A stretch of DNA of 64,000 nt from Orbilia blumenaviensis (Eukaryota; Ascomycota; Orbiliomycetes; Orbiliales; Orbiliaceae). The stretch's first letter is position 1, and the number at the start of each line of letters is the position of its first letter. Location of the stretch: assembly GCA_036872755.1 (NCBI GenBank), contig JAVHNS010000009.1, forward strand, positions 930,001 to 994,000, written 5' to 3'. Both the position numbers and the translations under genes were made by a program. Below are positions 46,554 to 57,802 of this stretch, in pieces. The notes beneath the pieces were generated by a model. That model was not told the DNA's origin. It made no database searches and saw only the letters and a list, made by a program, of their open reading frames with translations.

Positions 46554-47869
46554 TTGGTCTGTGCGACTTTGCCTACATGCATACATATCGGCTTTCTTGC
46601 TTTGGAGATACCGAAAGTACGTTCGGTACGGGAAGATGATTGGTAACAAAAAAGGGATTGTGGTACTGCAGTATATGGCATCAGCTGCTCCACCTGCGGT
46701 GGTTGTGTTCCCTCTCTTTTTGGGAGAATTTATCAGCTCAGTAGTACGAGCAGGCATAAGCTGTAACTGGTACATGTCACAGAAGCACGGTACCTTGGGT
46801 TCGTAATGCCATTTACCAAGTTCTCAGGTCAGTTTTTTTTGGGGAGTATGACCTGGAAGGAAACTAGGAATATTACCATTTCCATGGTAATAACACCATT
46901 TCCCCTCTCTCGAGTTTTGTTGGCGGGCTGGCTTGCCAGGAGGTCAGACTGAGGAGAGGCAATGAGAGTTATCAAACGGTAGTTTGTTGATATGCAGCTT
47001 TCCCCTCCCGAATGCGATGCACTAGGACTACAGCCAAGCATTTTAAGATGTCCATGTTCTAAACTTGGTTCACTTTCTTTTCGAGCCCCGTTCTGTCGCA
47101 CAAAAAAAATATCCAAGGGCCTCGCTTTTTTAGACTTTTTAGCTTATCTTACTTTTTTTTTTTGCTTCCCTTTAGGTTTAAATGATTTTCCCGTTGGTAC
47201 ATATTTCAAAACCGACGGAAGGTCGTTTAAGATTGCGGGGTAGAAGCCGCAGGAATATAAGTAACGTACACATACATCCTATCCGTGCATGCATATACGT
47301 GAACAAGACAATTGGGAAGTTTATCTTAAAACCCAACGGAATTTTTGAAGGCTTCGATTTCATCCTTTAGGACTAGGAAAGTTTCACTAGTGAATATAAG
47401 AATTACATAGAGAAATCCAAATCAATCTCGTGTCCAAGCACGTACTCTGTGTAATCTCATAGTTTCAAAGGCTCGTAAAAACCACTTTGCCTTAGGCTAT
47501 GTTTATATATAGCAATATCTCACAAAAGAACGACTCTCCGCCCTCCCAACCTACTAGATCCGAAGAGAAACGGCAATAGTACCTCGTACAGCTGCGCGGG
47601 ATAGTCGAACGGAGGACATCATAACATATTACCAACTTTATCGATAATCTGATATCAAACAGCAAAGGAAAAAGTATCCGTTGGCACTTGACTTGTGAAT
47701 GCGAGATGCAATGCAGCACGCCTCCATGGTCGCACATAAACTTCTTTTGTGATTAACATTAAATTGCGTTAAATTAAACCCACAAATAGCAGAAACGATA
47801 CGGGACGGAATAACTTGCTTTTGGAAGGGAAGAACATTAATAACAATTGTGAGAGAGGGGAATACTGAT

Positions 47870-47873
<4 letters not shown>

Positions 47874-47909
<36 letters not shown>
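47874..47909 (+). repeat. (GA)18 dinucleotide repeat
   Basis: 36 bases of uninterrupted GA. On the plus strand GAGA runs can be nucleosome-excluding promoter elements, but no gene start is close. Confidence 0.9.
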
Positions 47910-47911
<2 letters not shown>

Positions 47912-50900
47912 CTACATGGGGAAAGGAGTGGCTATTCGTGACTATTCTTGAGGTGCCCATGAGACGACCCTGCACGTTTCTTCTCTAATTCAGTTAAAAC
48001 GTTTAAGATCTTTCGCTCACGGATCTTTTTTTTTTATAATACGGATAATTCCGTCTGAACTTCTTTGTTTGCCGAAACAGTGAAGCGAATTTTATTTCGC
48101 GAAGATTTTGTTGAGTTCGTATCGTTATTAATGATTACTTAACTTAATGGTTAGGCGGATATTGAATTTGATAGGTCCCCCTCCGGCGCTATGACACATT
48201 TTGCGGGGAAGAAACGAATCGTTATGCTGCTTGAGTGGTAAGCAACCGACGGATTGTTTGAAAAACAAAAATGGTCCTAACAGCGAGATCATGGTTCAAG
48301 CGGGTTGAAAAGGGCATATAATTAGCAATTTGCTACTTCCCTTTGGAGCTTTGGCGAATACGAACGGTCAGAGTCTGGACCATTGGCCGTTTTTGTTACG
48401 GATAGCGTTTTACGAGTACGAAACTATTAGAATAAAAAAAAACCCACGCGGTTTGATGCGATTCTGGTGAAATTGTTAGGTGCTTTTTCTCTGTTGGGAA
48501 GGAGGCTGGTTGCTCTTTTTTTGAGGGTTTGAAATTTGATAGCTCGGTTGGTGATGATATGATATCAGAATGACATTATAGGAACGCTGTGACCGCATAA
48601 TTCCATTTTCAGTTATGAATTCAAAAACCCACAATATTTCCCATTCTTGCCTTCTTTGTTTTGACACACCCCTAGACCGCAGCACCAAGTGGTTACGCCG
48701 TAGAGCAGCAGAGACCAATATGCAGATTTGCAGTTACATGTCAGGCAACCTGGCTTCTGTTGCATGCCCTCCCGCATAGAATGGGAAAGTGCGAAGGAAC
48801 GAAGCCGCATGTATATTCATGTATGTCAGATTTTTTTCTCGATATCGAATTTATACATGGGTCCTTAGGTATATCACAATTGTCAATTGATAAGTACATG
48901 AGATAGGAGGTTAGTGAATCCGTCTCGATATCATGTGGATGTTGCATGGCTTTTTTCTCGTGGGGCTTCGTCTTGAGACGAACGAATAAAATAAGGATAA
49001 TAACCGGAAACGGATTTGTTTCTGTTCAATTAATATTCGTTTTGGGAAAGCTGGTGATGTTGGGAGAGAAATAATAAAACTGCGAGGATATGGGGAGTTG
49101 GGTTTTTTTCCCGGAAAGTTGCTGGAATAACTCCTCTTCAATGCAACAATGTGGATAATATCCTTTATGCTAGTTCTCAATTTTGCTGGGGGATGTGATG
49201 ATGCTGAGGTAGTTTATTTCATCGAAAAGGAGATACGTTTCTCCGCCCAATACTGCTACACCTACCATCTTGAAGCGGCCTGGTCTGGTGATATCGAAGC
49301 GACAGATATTCTTTCAAACCGACGATGCTCCACAATTATTTGACGAGCTCCTTTGCGGCTCGAGTCAGGTCGGAGATATTTGTGGGGGATTATAAGGAGC
49401 AAATCATGTGAGGTCGCAATGGTGCGAAAGAAAACAAGCAATGAAGCCTTGACTGCCCTGAAACCGCTTGAAACTCGCTCAAGCTCCAGGCTTCAAGATC
49501 AAAAACAAAGCCAACGCAATTGTTTTTCTTTCGAATTCGCTTTTCCCCCTTTGACATTTTGAGCTTTTGGGTTGCCTGCCCCTGTTTTCGTCATACGGAA
49601 GTGGGTCCGCTGAAGGAGCTTCGGTGGCTGCAAATAAGGCGTCGCTTAAACGCAAGGTGAACCAACCTTCCAAGCAACCTTTAATTCTCCCTTACACCCT
49701 GTTGAATCGGAAGTTAAAGGCCCAAAGTTCCAAAGGAGCATTTTTAGTTTTTCAATTTTCGTGTCGCTTTCGAATTTACTGGCGACAGGAGGGCTCAAGG
49801 AGTGCGAAACCGGAGGCTCAATTAATTGGAGGTCTGCATAGGCAGATGTAAAGCCTGGCCAGCGAAACTGTGATGCTGATTTCAGCCTGAGATGCTTTTG
49901 TATTTAGCTGAGTAAGGCGGCTGTTGACTTGAAAAGCCCTGACCCTTCCTATGGAACATTCCTTGGAATTTACCGGCCGAGGATATTTATATCAGCTTCA
50001 CATATCGACAGTCTACGGAGGATATCCCTGGCTAATGGTAAACCTGCTCTCTCGACCTGGTAAAGGTGCGCTAGAATACCAACGCTAAACCACAAACCCC
50101 ATGTGCGCAGTCTGCAGGTGGCTGCCGGCTGCCTTTGCTTACCCACCCCTACCTTAGCGTGTGAACACTGCAGCTTGCACATACATAACATCCATCGTGC
50201 TCTTAGGATGTAATTCCCACACATATTGTGATTGTACAGTTATGGCTAAAGCTCTTGCCGTATCAAGAGCTTCAAATCTGATCAGCATTTTGCCGTTTAA
50301 TGTACTCTTCAAACATGTCAGAAGCTGGGCGGTGTAATCATTAAAAAGCTGGATAGATTCGGGCAGCCAATGATTTATGAGACTAGCTAACGGTAAGGGC
50401 GAGAGCGATCCGATGCAAGGCGTCTGGCTAATCATTGCAGACGCTGGAAGTTGGGAATATATAGAACAACACTAGCAGCTCTCGTTCCATGTTTGAAATT
50501 TGAGAGGCCCAGAACTGATAGTCGCCCTCTCGATCTCGAACTTCCATCTGATCCACTTGCAACCCCCCTTTGGAGCTTGTTCGTTCAAAATTATCAAATC
50601 AAACCACCAGATCCTGTGAACCCCAGCAGAAGATAGTCGCGGTGTCTTCAGCTTGTCGGCGAGGGGAATATTGACAGGCATCATTGCGAGTTATTTGTTC
50701 GTCATGATCAACTGACAGCATCGATTGTGTGGGATACCCGCAAGTCCGCTTGTTCAATTCGGCTTCTATTACCGACTCGGCCTGGTTTAGATTGCTGGAA
50801 GCCGTGATATCCCTGCGTCCCGTTCCCTTGCAAGTCCATCGTTTAACCTTCTGCAGGATAGATCACACCCGGGCGTTGCTCTCGCTGACGTGGTTTGTCG

Positions 50901-53006
50901 TTCCATGGGGTGCCCGACCCATGCTGCCTACTGTTTTTTTTTCTAAGTGTGGATATCAATCAAAGGTTTTGGATCACCGTGTTTTGGTAGCACTTGCAAT
51001 TTCGATTTCGATTTCGAGCCAAAGGGCACTCATGCTGAACCAACCAACCCGCCGAAGCACCAACGGGAAAACTGGGGTTCAGCGGCAGCACACACAAGCA
51101 TCATCCACGCTAAATCCCCTTCTGGACTATTACTCGAAAAAGGAATCATCCTCAAACAAGCCCATCCCCACTGCATAAACCCTCAACACCTCGCTGGCCA
51201 CTGGCACATGTGCACTTTATTGTGGGCCTTTCTTCACAGCTCGTGAGATCTTTCTTTTGCTCCTAGCTCTGTGTAGGATTTTGAGGAACTCTTCTATTTT
51301 TCACCCTTTCTTTCTCAACGTCTTCCGATCGGGTTTTCTTGTCCATCCTTTCCTTTCTTTCCATTCGCTCCGGTTCGACTCCAATCTATTTCAGTCTAAC
51401 TCCTTGACGTTTGCGCTGGCAGGCACCATTTCGGGCAACTAAGACAGGCCAGGGTCGGTACCGTATAGGAGTTTTTTGTTGGCTCTCAGGAAGGTACCCG
51501 TTACTCGTGCGCTTTGTAGGGTACAAAGATACACTCGAGCATCTTGACGGCCTTCTACGACCCATTAGTTATCCCTCCCTCCTTTGCACTTATGGTCATG
51601 CATGCATAAGCATTCGGGCCAAGTTTTTAGTCCAACATAAGCCAGCTCGACAATCCGATATATCAGTATTTTTTCATTTTATTTTTTTACTTTTCTTTCC
51701 GGTTCTCCACCTATCATTACGGTTTATCAGTCTTCAACCACCCTCAGCGAGGCTTGAGGCTTAGAATTTTAATACCTGCTTTGAATATTCTGGAGCAGGT
51801 GCAAGCTCTCCTGCTAACTTCTCCATTAACCCAAACAATTCCAATCGATCCGTCCCTGGATTGCGGCCCATTGCAGAAGAAAGTGCTGCCGCCTTGGGGC
51901 TGTATCGGATCTTCTGCATTAGATACTGCATTTGATTGTCGCCGTTACGCTTAGGTGAATTCTTTAGACGAAAAGAAATATTCGAAATATCGATAAAGCG
52001 GTTGACGTTCTGAGGACCAGAGTTTTTCCAACATTCCGGATTCTAGTCTCCTTGGGGCATAGACTGCGGGAACGGCGGCAAGAGCTGGTGATATCTCGAT
52101 AGATTCTTTTTTTCTCAACCTTACTTTTCTCCGGGCGATGTGCTGGCAGCATTGAAAGTGGCTTGATATCGACCGTATCCTCCTTTGACCGACGAACAGC
52201 CACCAACGCCAAAGTCCGGACGTCCTCGACCACATCTTCAACACAGAAACCCCTCCAACCGCACCCATCCGGCCTGAAATTAATCCCTTTCAATTCCACT
52301 GCTCCTTCCTGTTCCCAACAACGTCACCACCATATCACAAAGACATCGGGCCGGAAACGGGAGAAGAGCTCTCGCATAAAATATGACGGAACCGCAAAGG
52401 CAGTCCTGAAACAAGTCACCGTCAAACAACTCGAATTCCCATTTTCCTGGAACTGGACCTGCAACATATGGGAAGCAGTCCCCGTCCGCGTCCACTTGCA
52501 CCACCACCCGAAAGAAGCAGCAGCGGAAGCACCAGACAAGGCCAGGCGGCCCATTGCACAAGAAACACGCACAAGTCCACACACTTGGCCCCAGCTTATT
52601 ATGATAATACTATCGCTGGTGCCCTACTCTTATTTTATTTGATGTCGCACGAGAAACACAATCTCCTACACGAACGCTCGCTTGGTAGCCTTTTGCGGTT
52701 TCCTGCATCGAGTTAACCTCTGACGGGACAGCTGCTACCCGCTAAATAATACCTAGGGCTGTTTCTGAACAAAATTTCTCCGTTCTGCTAGCCTCAGCTA
52801 ATTTGGCGTATACCTGCTTCTCTGAGCAAGAAAAAAGAAGTTATTTGGCATTGTGGTTCATTTCATTTTTTTTTTTTTGTTTTTATCATTGCTTCTTTCT
52901 TTTCTCGGGTTGTTGCTACCTACTTCTTGATCCTCTGAATTTACAACAGCGTTTGGCGACGGCGGATTATATACCGCTTGCCGCCTGGTCTTATCCACAA
53001 TCGATC

Positions 53007-55143
53007 ATGTCGTCTGGTCCCAGAGATGGCTCTTTAATGGGCTTTATACCTTTGTCTCCATCGAGAGAATCTACCTTCAGCAGTCCCGTCGACCCCTCGT
53101 CAGCCAGGATGAAGATATTAGTTGCACCTTATTATAGCCCATATGTTGTGTCTTTGGAGAAGGTTCAAACATGGGAGGTATGTTGAAAATTTCCAAACAC
53201 TCTGCTTCAGATTCGAATCATAAAATGTTTTTTGGGAATTAACATAGGACCGGTTGGGATCGTAGGGTCTGATACTGATGCTTCAACGCCTATTTGGACC
53301 GACATTCTGTTCCTTGGAAATCCCGCCAACTATCACCTTGCACACAACAGAGGAGACCATAACAATAGATAACTGGGTTCACATTGTATGCGAGGATTGC
53401 TGTATTGTTGTGCACACAAGATCAGAAGATACTGGTCCCAGTTCCAGCCAACAGGCGTCACCAAGGCCGGCAACATCCGGCTCAACAACAGCACGGGTGA
53501 CACCAAAATCCAGGGATGGAACAAGGAATGATATATCGGGCCCGATACCAGCTGCTCACAGGGAACAAAAAGCGAAGTTTATAAACCGACATGCGAACTC
53601 CGGGTTCGACACTCCAAATATGTTCGACGGTCGGAACTTTACACCGGAAGAGCCGGTGAAGGAGAAACCCCCTAAGAAAAAAAGAAGGGGTGCATTATGG
53701 AATACTGTTCTGAACGTGATTAGCATAGTGAGCCCGACATCGAGCTCGAGCTCGAATCAAACGACGCCGGTGGAACCAGCGCCGAGAACTGGTACTGTTA
53801 CGCACATTTCTGCCAATGTGGAACGCAAGGCTTCCAGGAAACTTAGCCAGAAGAGAAGAGTCAAGAGCAAAAGGTCCAGTAGGGTTATTATGCAGGCACC
53901 CTCTACTGCTACTGGCCGACCACTTTCGATGACACGAGAACCTCGAGAACCTCTGAAACCCAAGTTCTCTGCAGGAAATATCATGAGATTGGCTTCCAAA
54001 CGACAGAAAAAGCGAAGATCTATTCCACCGCCTGCTCAACATGTACGCCGACACATCGCTAAGTCGGGGAGCGACTGTTCTACATGTTTTGGTGATGACA
54101 AGAACCGAGATTCGGTGATAGTTGCGGCTCGACTGGCATCTGATGCCCCAGTTGTGACAGATGGTGTCCCTCCAGTCTCTTCAACCCCTTCCCCTAGGGC
54201 GAGAGACACAACAAAATTAACTATATTGGAACGTCCCGAGAAAACGGATTCGATAGCTATCTTCAGCTCCCCGATCATAGAGGAGTTTTCCCTTCAACCA
54301 AAGAACAAATACCGCCCGCCAAGCTCTGCAGCGGCCACAAAGACCTCGTCAATCTACTACGAAAGCTCGGCCCCTCCCGTCCCAAGGAGAGATTCTAGTG
54401 ATGACACAGGCTTCAGCGCGCAATACAAGATTCTAGACGAAAAACTTGTACGAAGTGTGGTTTACAAGGCCGTCACGTCTAGAAAGGCAGAGGAAGAGCA
54501 GCGTCGCGAACAACCATCTGCAAGGTCTTCTCATCGATCCGAGGTCAGCGGCAAGTCGCTCCATAGCTCAAAATCTCAGAGGACTCCAACGTCGGACAAA
54601 TACCAGCCGACACGCTCAGCAACAGTTACTCCCAAGAGGAGTAAGTCCATGGGTGCAGGAGCGATGGGTTCTCCTAGCCCCTCTTCCCGAAGGTCTGCTG
54701 CACCAACTCCAACATCGAATTCGAGGTCAGGGTCGGCCAATGCTACGATCGATTCCTACTACAATACAAAACACTCTAGCACAGGGAGTCGGACAGCCAC
54801 AGTTCGATCCAGCGGATCGCGCTCCAGTTCTTATGGCGGGTTCGTCCGACAGAGCACCCCATTTGATAATGTATGTGAAACCTATCTTACCGATGAAACC
54901 ACGCGAACATATATTAACGTTCAGGTATAGAAACCTCTCCCTAGCCTTCCTGACGAAGCTTCTTCCAACCCTGCCGAGGGGAGCCGCCAAGTTGCTGTCC
55001 CACCCGGTGGTGTTATACTGATGCCTCCAATCGCCACTTTCGAAGATCTTCTGAGCAAAACAAGCTCTACCATCTCAGAAACCGCAGAAATAACTTCCTT
55101 CAAGCGGGTAACAATGGTGGCTGGCCATCCAGAGTTACATTAA
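53007..55143 (+). CDS. Ser/Arg-rich disordered protein, three exons, about 662 aa
   Basis: Not recognised. Exons are 53007-53177, 53266-54870 and 54931-55143. Intron 2 (60 nt) starts GTATGT and ends in CAGGTATAG; without it the frame would stop at 54930, while splicing opens a 70-codon exon ending near VTMVAGHPELH. Intron 1 (88 nt) is less certain: its acceptor ATCGTAG is preceded by another AG that gives a stop. The N-terminus holds a short globular part (MKILVAPYYSPYVVSLEKV, then IDNWVHIVCEDCCIVVHTR). Most of the rest is Ser/Arg/Pro-rich with basic clusters (KPPKKKRRG, KRQKKRRS, QKRRVKSKRSSR), typical of phosphorylated, nuclear or cortex-associated scaffold proteins. A short hydrophobic patch ALWNTVLNVISIVSP lies near 200. 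No catalytic motif is seen. The long CT-rich leader suggests regulated expression. Confidence 0.75.
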
Positions 55144-57052
55144 TGCACACCTCAGTAGCGCTGAGGAAACAATATACCAGCCAGATACCCATTTTATATA
55201 CCCTTGGAAGGCCTCAGAGCTTCACCTTCGTTTCTTCGTCTCAAAAGTACCCAATATATTCTCTCTCTCCTTTTTTTTTTTTTTTTTAACGACTCCAATT
55301 CTATTTTCATTTGTTTAGCTTTCCGGGACAAGGAAGCAATATTAATGACCATAATTTCATTTGTTCTCGGTGCTCTTTTATCCACCTTGGTTGTTATCAC
55401 GTTGAGCGCTAGCGAGCATTGTGCTTTTTTTCATTTCATTATTTCCTTTTCTTCCGTCTCTTTCCTTTTACCTCTTCTATTTTACCATACTTTACCATTG
55501 GGACTCGGCGTTTTACTTCTTTCCTTTTATTTATTCCCTACATTCTCCCTTTGACTATCAAGCAACCTGCTCAGTCTTTGTTGGATAGCTGTAGTCTTTT
55601 TGCACTTGGAGATATAAATATTCTCCCTGAGGAGTTGCTCAAAATCCCGCGAGCCTAGAGCACCGGCTTCGCTGCAGAGCGTTTCTCAACCCCCTTCCTT
55701 CTTTTCTCTTTTTTTTTGTAGGGACAATTTCTATCTTTGTTCCCTTATACTTCGCTTTTAAGTATTTTTTACTTTTAGGTATTACTATAGAATTAATAGA
55801 ATGGTTGGGGTTGGGAGGCTCTGTTTTTTTTTTGTCATCTTTTATCACTGTCACCACATCGATGGCTTATCTGGGTCTTTATTTATATTTTGTACGGTAC
55901 CAACGTTTAGCCTACCTACTTGAAAAATATAAATAAGTACTAGTATTGACGAAGATTATTATATATTTATCCAAGGGCCTTTCTAGATCTATCACCACAA
56001 GCAGACTCAAGAAATCATATAGCTGTTTTTTTACATTGGCCACCAAGTATATTCATAATTGATATTATAATGAAACGGCAGCAGAAAAGCATCTACCGAG
56101 TCCACTATTCCCCCCTGCACGGCGTACGTGTCTATGTAGGTACTTATGTATATAAAAAATACGTAGCCATCACGAAATCACAACATATACCCAAGTACCT
56201 AGGTATGCATATGGTTCCGTTGGTACTTGATACTATTCCGGACCTGTTACCTCCAGCGTATAGCCGCCTGTTGCTAAAAAAAAAAAAAAAAAAAAAAAAA
56301 ATTAAAAATTAAAAATTTTGCATGGTGGTATTCTTCCCCATTCAACGCGCTAGTATGATTATAAGTATGGCAGGGCTGATGTGATTCGGGCTGGTTTCAA
56401 AATGTCCCAAGGTAGACGTAATATATTTAATTTTTCTTATAGCCGAAGAGTCGCCTAGAGAGTGAGACTGGATGTAGTAGGACTCGAGTGGTGGTAGTAC
56501 ACATGATGGTGGGGGTGGAATGTAAACTCCATCAGGCGCCAACCGAGAGTTGTGCATAAAGATCGGGAAAGAAGAAGGGAAATGTTGGGACGGGATCCCT
56601 TTTTTCTTTTCTTTCTTTATTTTTTTCATTCTATTCTATTTTATTTTTTCAATTGAGCGTTAGGCACCAGGGCAAGTTTATTTGGCTTAGGCAGGGGTGC
56701 TAGACAAGGAAGAAGGGGGGAAATGTGGATTATCTGCTAAAACTACCAAGTATAACATCTCTTAATTCCACAGAGAAAAAAAAGGAACTAAAAGAGGGAA
56801 ATCAGGTAGAAGTAAAAGAGTACCATATTTCCTTTCCAAAGAAAAAAAAAAGCCCCTCTCATCCTGTTCTCTCTCTCACACACTCCTTCGCCGTCCTTTA
56901 CCCCATTCTAACAGAGTAAATTCAAACAGCCTCCAAAGAAAGAAAAAGTGTCTTGCGTCGAGCAAAAACGAAATGATAAAAAGAACAGGCCCCGGTCATC
57001 CTCTGTCTTGACCCCTCCGAGAATAGCCATAAAGTCGAAAGAATCGAATTGT
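55144..57052. other. Convergent intergenic region
   Basis: Spacer between the Ser/Arg-rich gene (+) and NTF2 (-), rich in T-runs, with a 26-base poly(A) tract and a CCTAGGTA palindrome at about 56199. Probably both 3' untranslated regions lie at its edges. No gene is seen. Confidence 0.5.
56276..56301 (+). repeat. Poly(A) tract, 26 bases
   Basis: An A26 run followed by AATTAAAAATTAAAAATT. A simple-sequence tract in an intergenic spacer. Confidence 0.9.
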
Positions 57053-57802
57053 TTAAGATGGGTAGACAAGCTTGAAGATGTCATGGGCGACAAAGAAGCT
57101 TCCACCGTCAGGCTGCAGGATGAAAGTCTGCGCAAAGCTCAAAGGTGCTGGCGAGTCGTCAACGGCGAGAGATCCAGTGACCATGACGACAATACCGGAA
57201 CCGCCGGGGAGCGGTTGGGCATCCTTAGTGGCAACATTGTGCTGAACTTTTTGGAATGGGAGGTTCTGTGAGGGAAAGATGTCAGGGTTAAGATTTCAAG
57301 TCTTCAAAATTTTACTTTCTAGTATGTATAATTAGTTGATTGATTTGGAGGTATGCGATACATACCACGAGCTTCTCAGCGATGTCTGCAGCGCCCTGGG
57401 TCTGGGAGCTTTCGAAAGTGAGAAGGGAGGTAGGTCGCTATAGACAGTCCATTTAGGGTTGTTAGTGATAAGGTGTCCTCTAACGGAGTGGGCGAAATTG
57501 GAAGGCTCGAAATATGCCCCGTAGGAGAGAGCCGGAAGAGATCCCATACGTAGAGACTAGATAAGCCTTGTCTGTTGTTGTCGAAGGTGGTATAGTAGTA
57601 TGATATGAATTGATCTGTTCAACGGACAGTATTTAGGGTCGGTTCGGAGATATTTGATAAAGATTCTAAGGTAGAGGGAATGCCTTACCGGCAACGCTTG
57701 CATAGTCAGCTGTTTAGGTGGAGATATATGGGGTTAGAATGGCTATTCTGAAATTCAAGATACAGGCGCGAAAGCGGGATAGAAGATCATCCACCCACCC
57801 AT
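57053..57802 (-). CDS. ntf2: Nuclear transport factor 2, five exons, 124 aa
   Basis: NTF2 carries Ran-GDP into the nucleus by binding FxFG nucleoporins, so it is needed for the Ran gradient and nuclear import. Exons are 57802-57799 (ATGG only), 57709-57689, 57614-57550, 57437-57366 and 57265-57053. Introns of 89, 74, 112, 100 nt all use GT..AG and keep phase. The resulting protein begins MADYASVADQFISYYYTTFDNNR, then LLTFESSQTQGAADIAEKLV, NLPFQKVQHNVATKDAQPL, and ends SFFVAHDIFKLVYPS. It has the conserved NTF2 length and core: the TFESxxxQGxxAIxEKL segment that contributes the Ran pocket and the hydrophobic dimer strands. The key features are intact. The four-base first coding exon is striking but gives the expected MAD start. 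It is probably constitutively expressed. Confidence 0.98.

Larger units (their letters stand above)
45477..53006. other. 7.5 kb gene-poor region upstream of the Ser/Arg-rich gene
   Basis: No supportable gene. Open frames such as 46221-46775 (-) and 52163-52642 (+) lack convincing protein character or splice context. It includes a G-quadruplex-type run and a (GA)n repeat, both listed. The last 1.7 kb (51.2-53.0 kb) are CT-rich on the plus strand, with TTTCTTTCC runs typical of long promoter or leader sequences of regulatory fungal genes. Confidence 0.45.

Noticed and set aside
46221..46775. 184-aa minus-strand frame
   Set aside because: Composition is not protein-like, no splice context, and it spans the G-run and a promoter-like region.
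51371..51382. GGTTCGACTCC, a perfect tRNA B-box
   Set aside because: No A-box, acceptor stem or anticodon arm can be folded around it; CT-rich surroundings.
52163..52642. 159-aa plus-strand frame upstream of the Ser/Arg-rich gene
   Set aside because: Thr/Ser/His-rich without conserved character, in a CT-rich leader; may be an upstream frame but is not supported as a gene.
56948..57271. 107-aa plus-strand frame
   Set aside because: Antisense to the last exon of NTF2.
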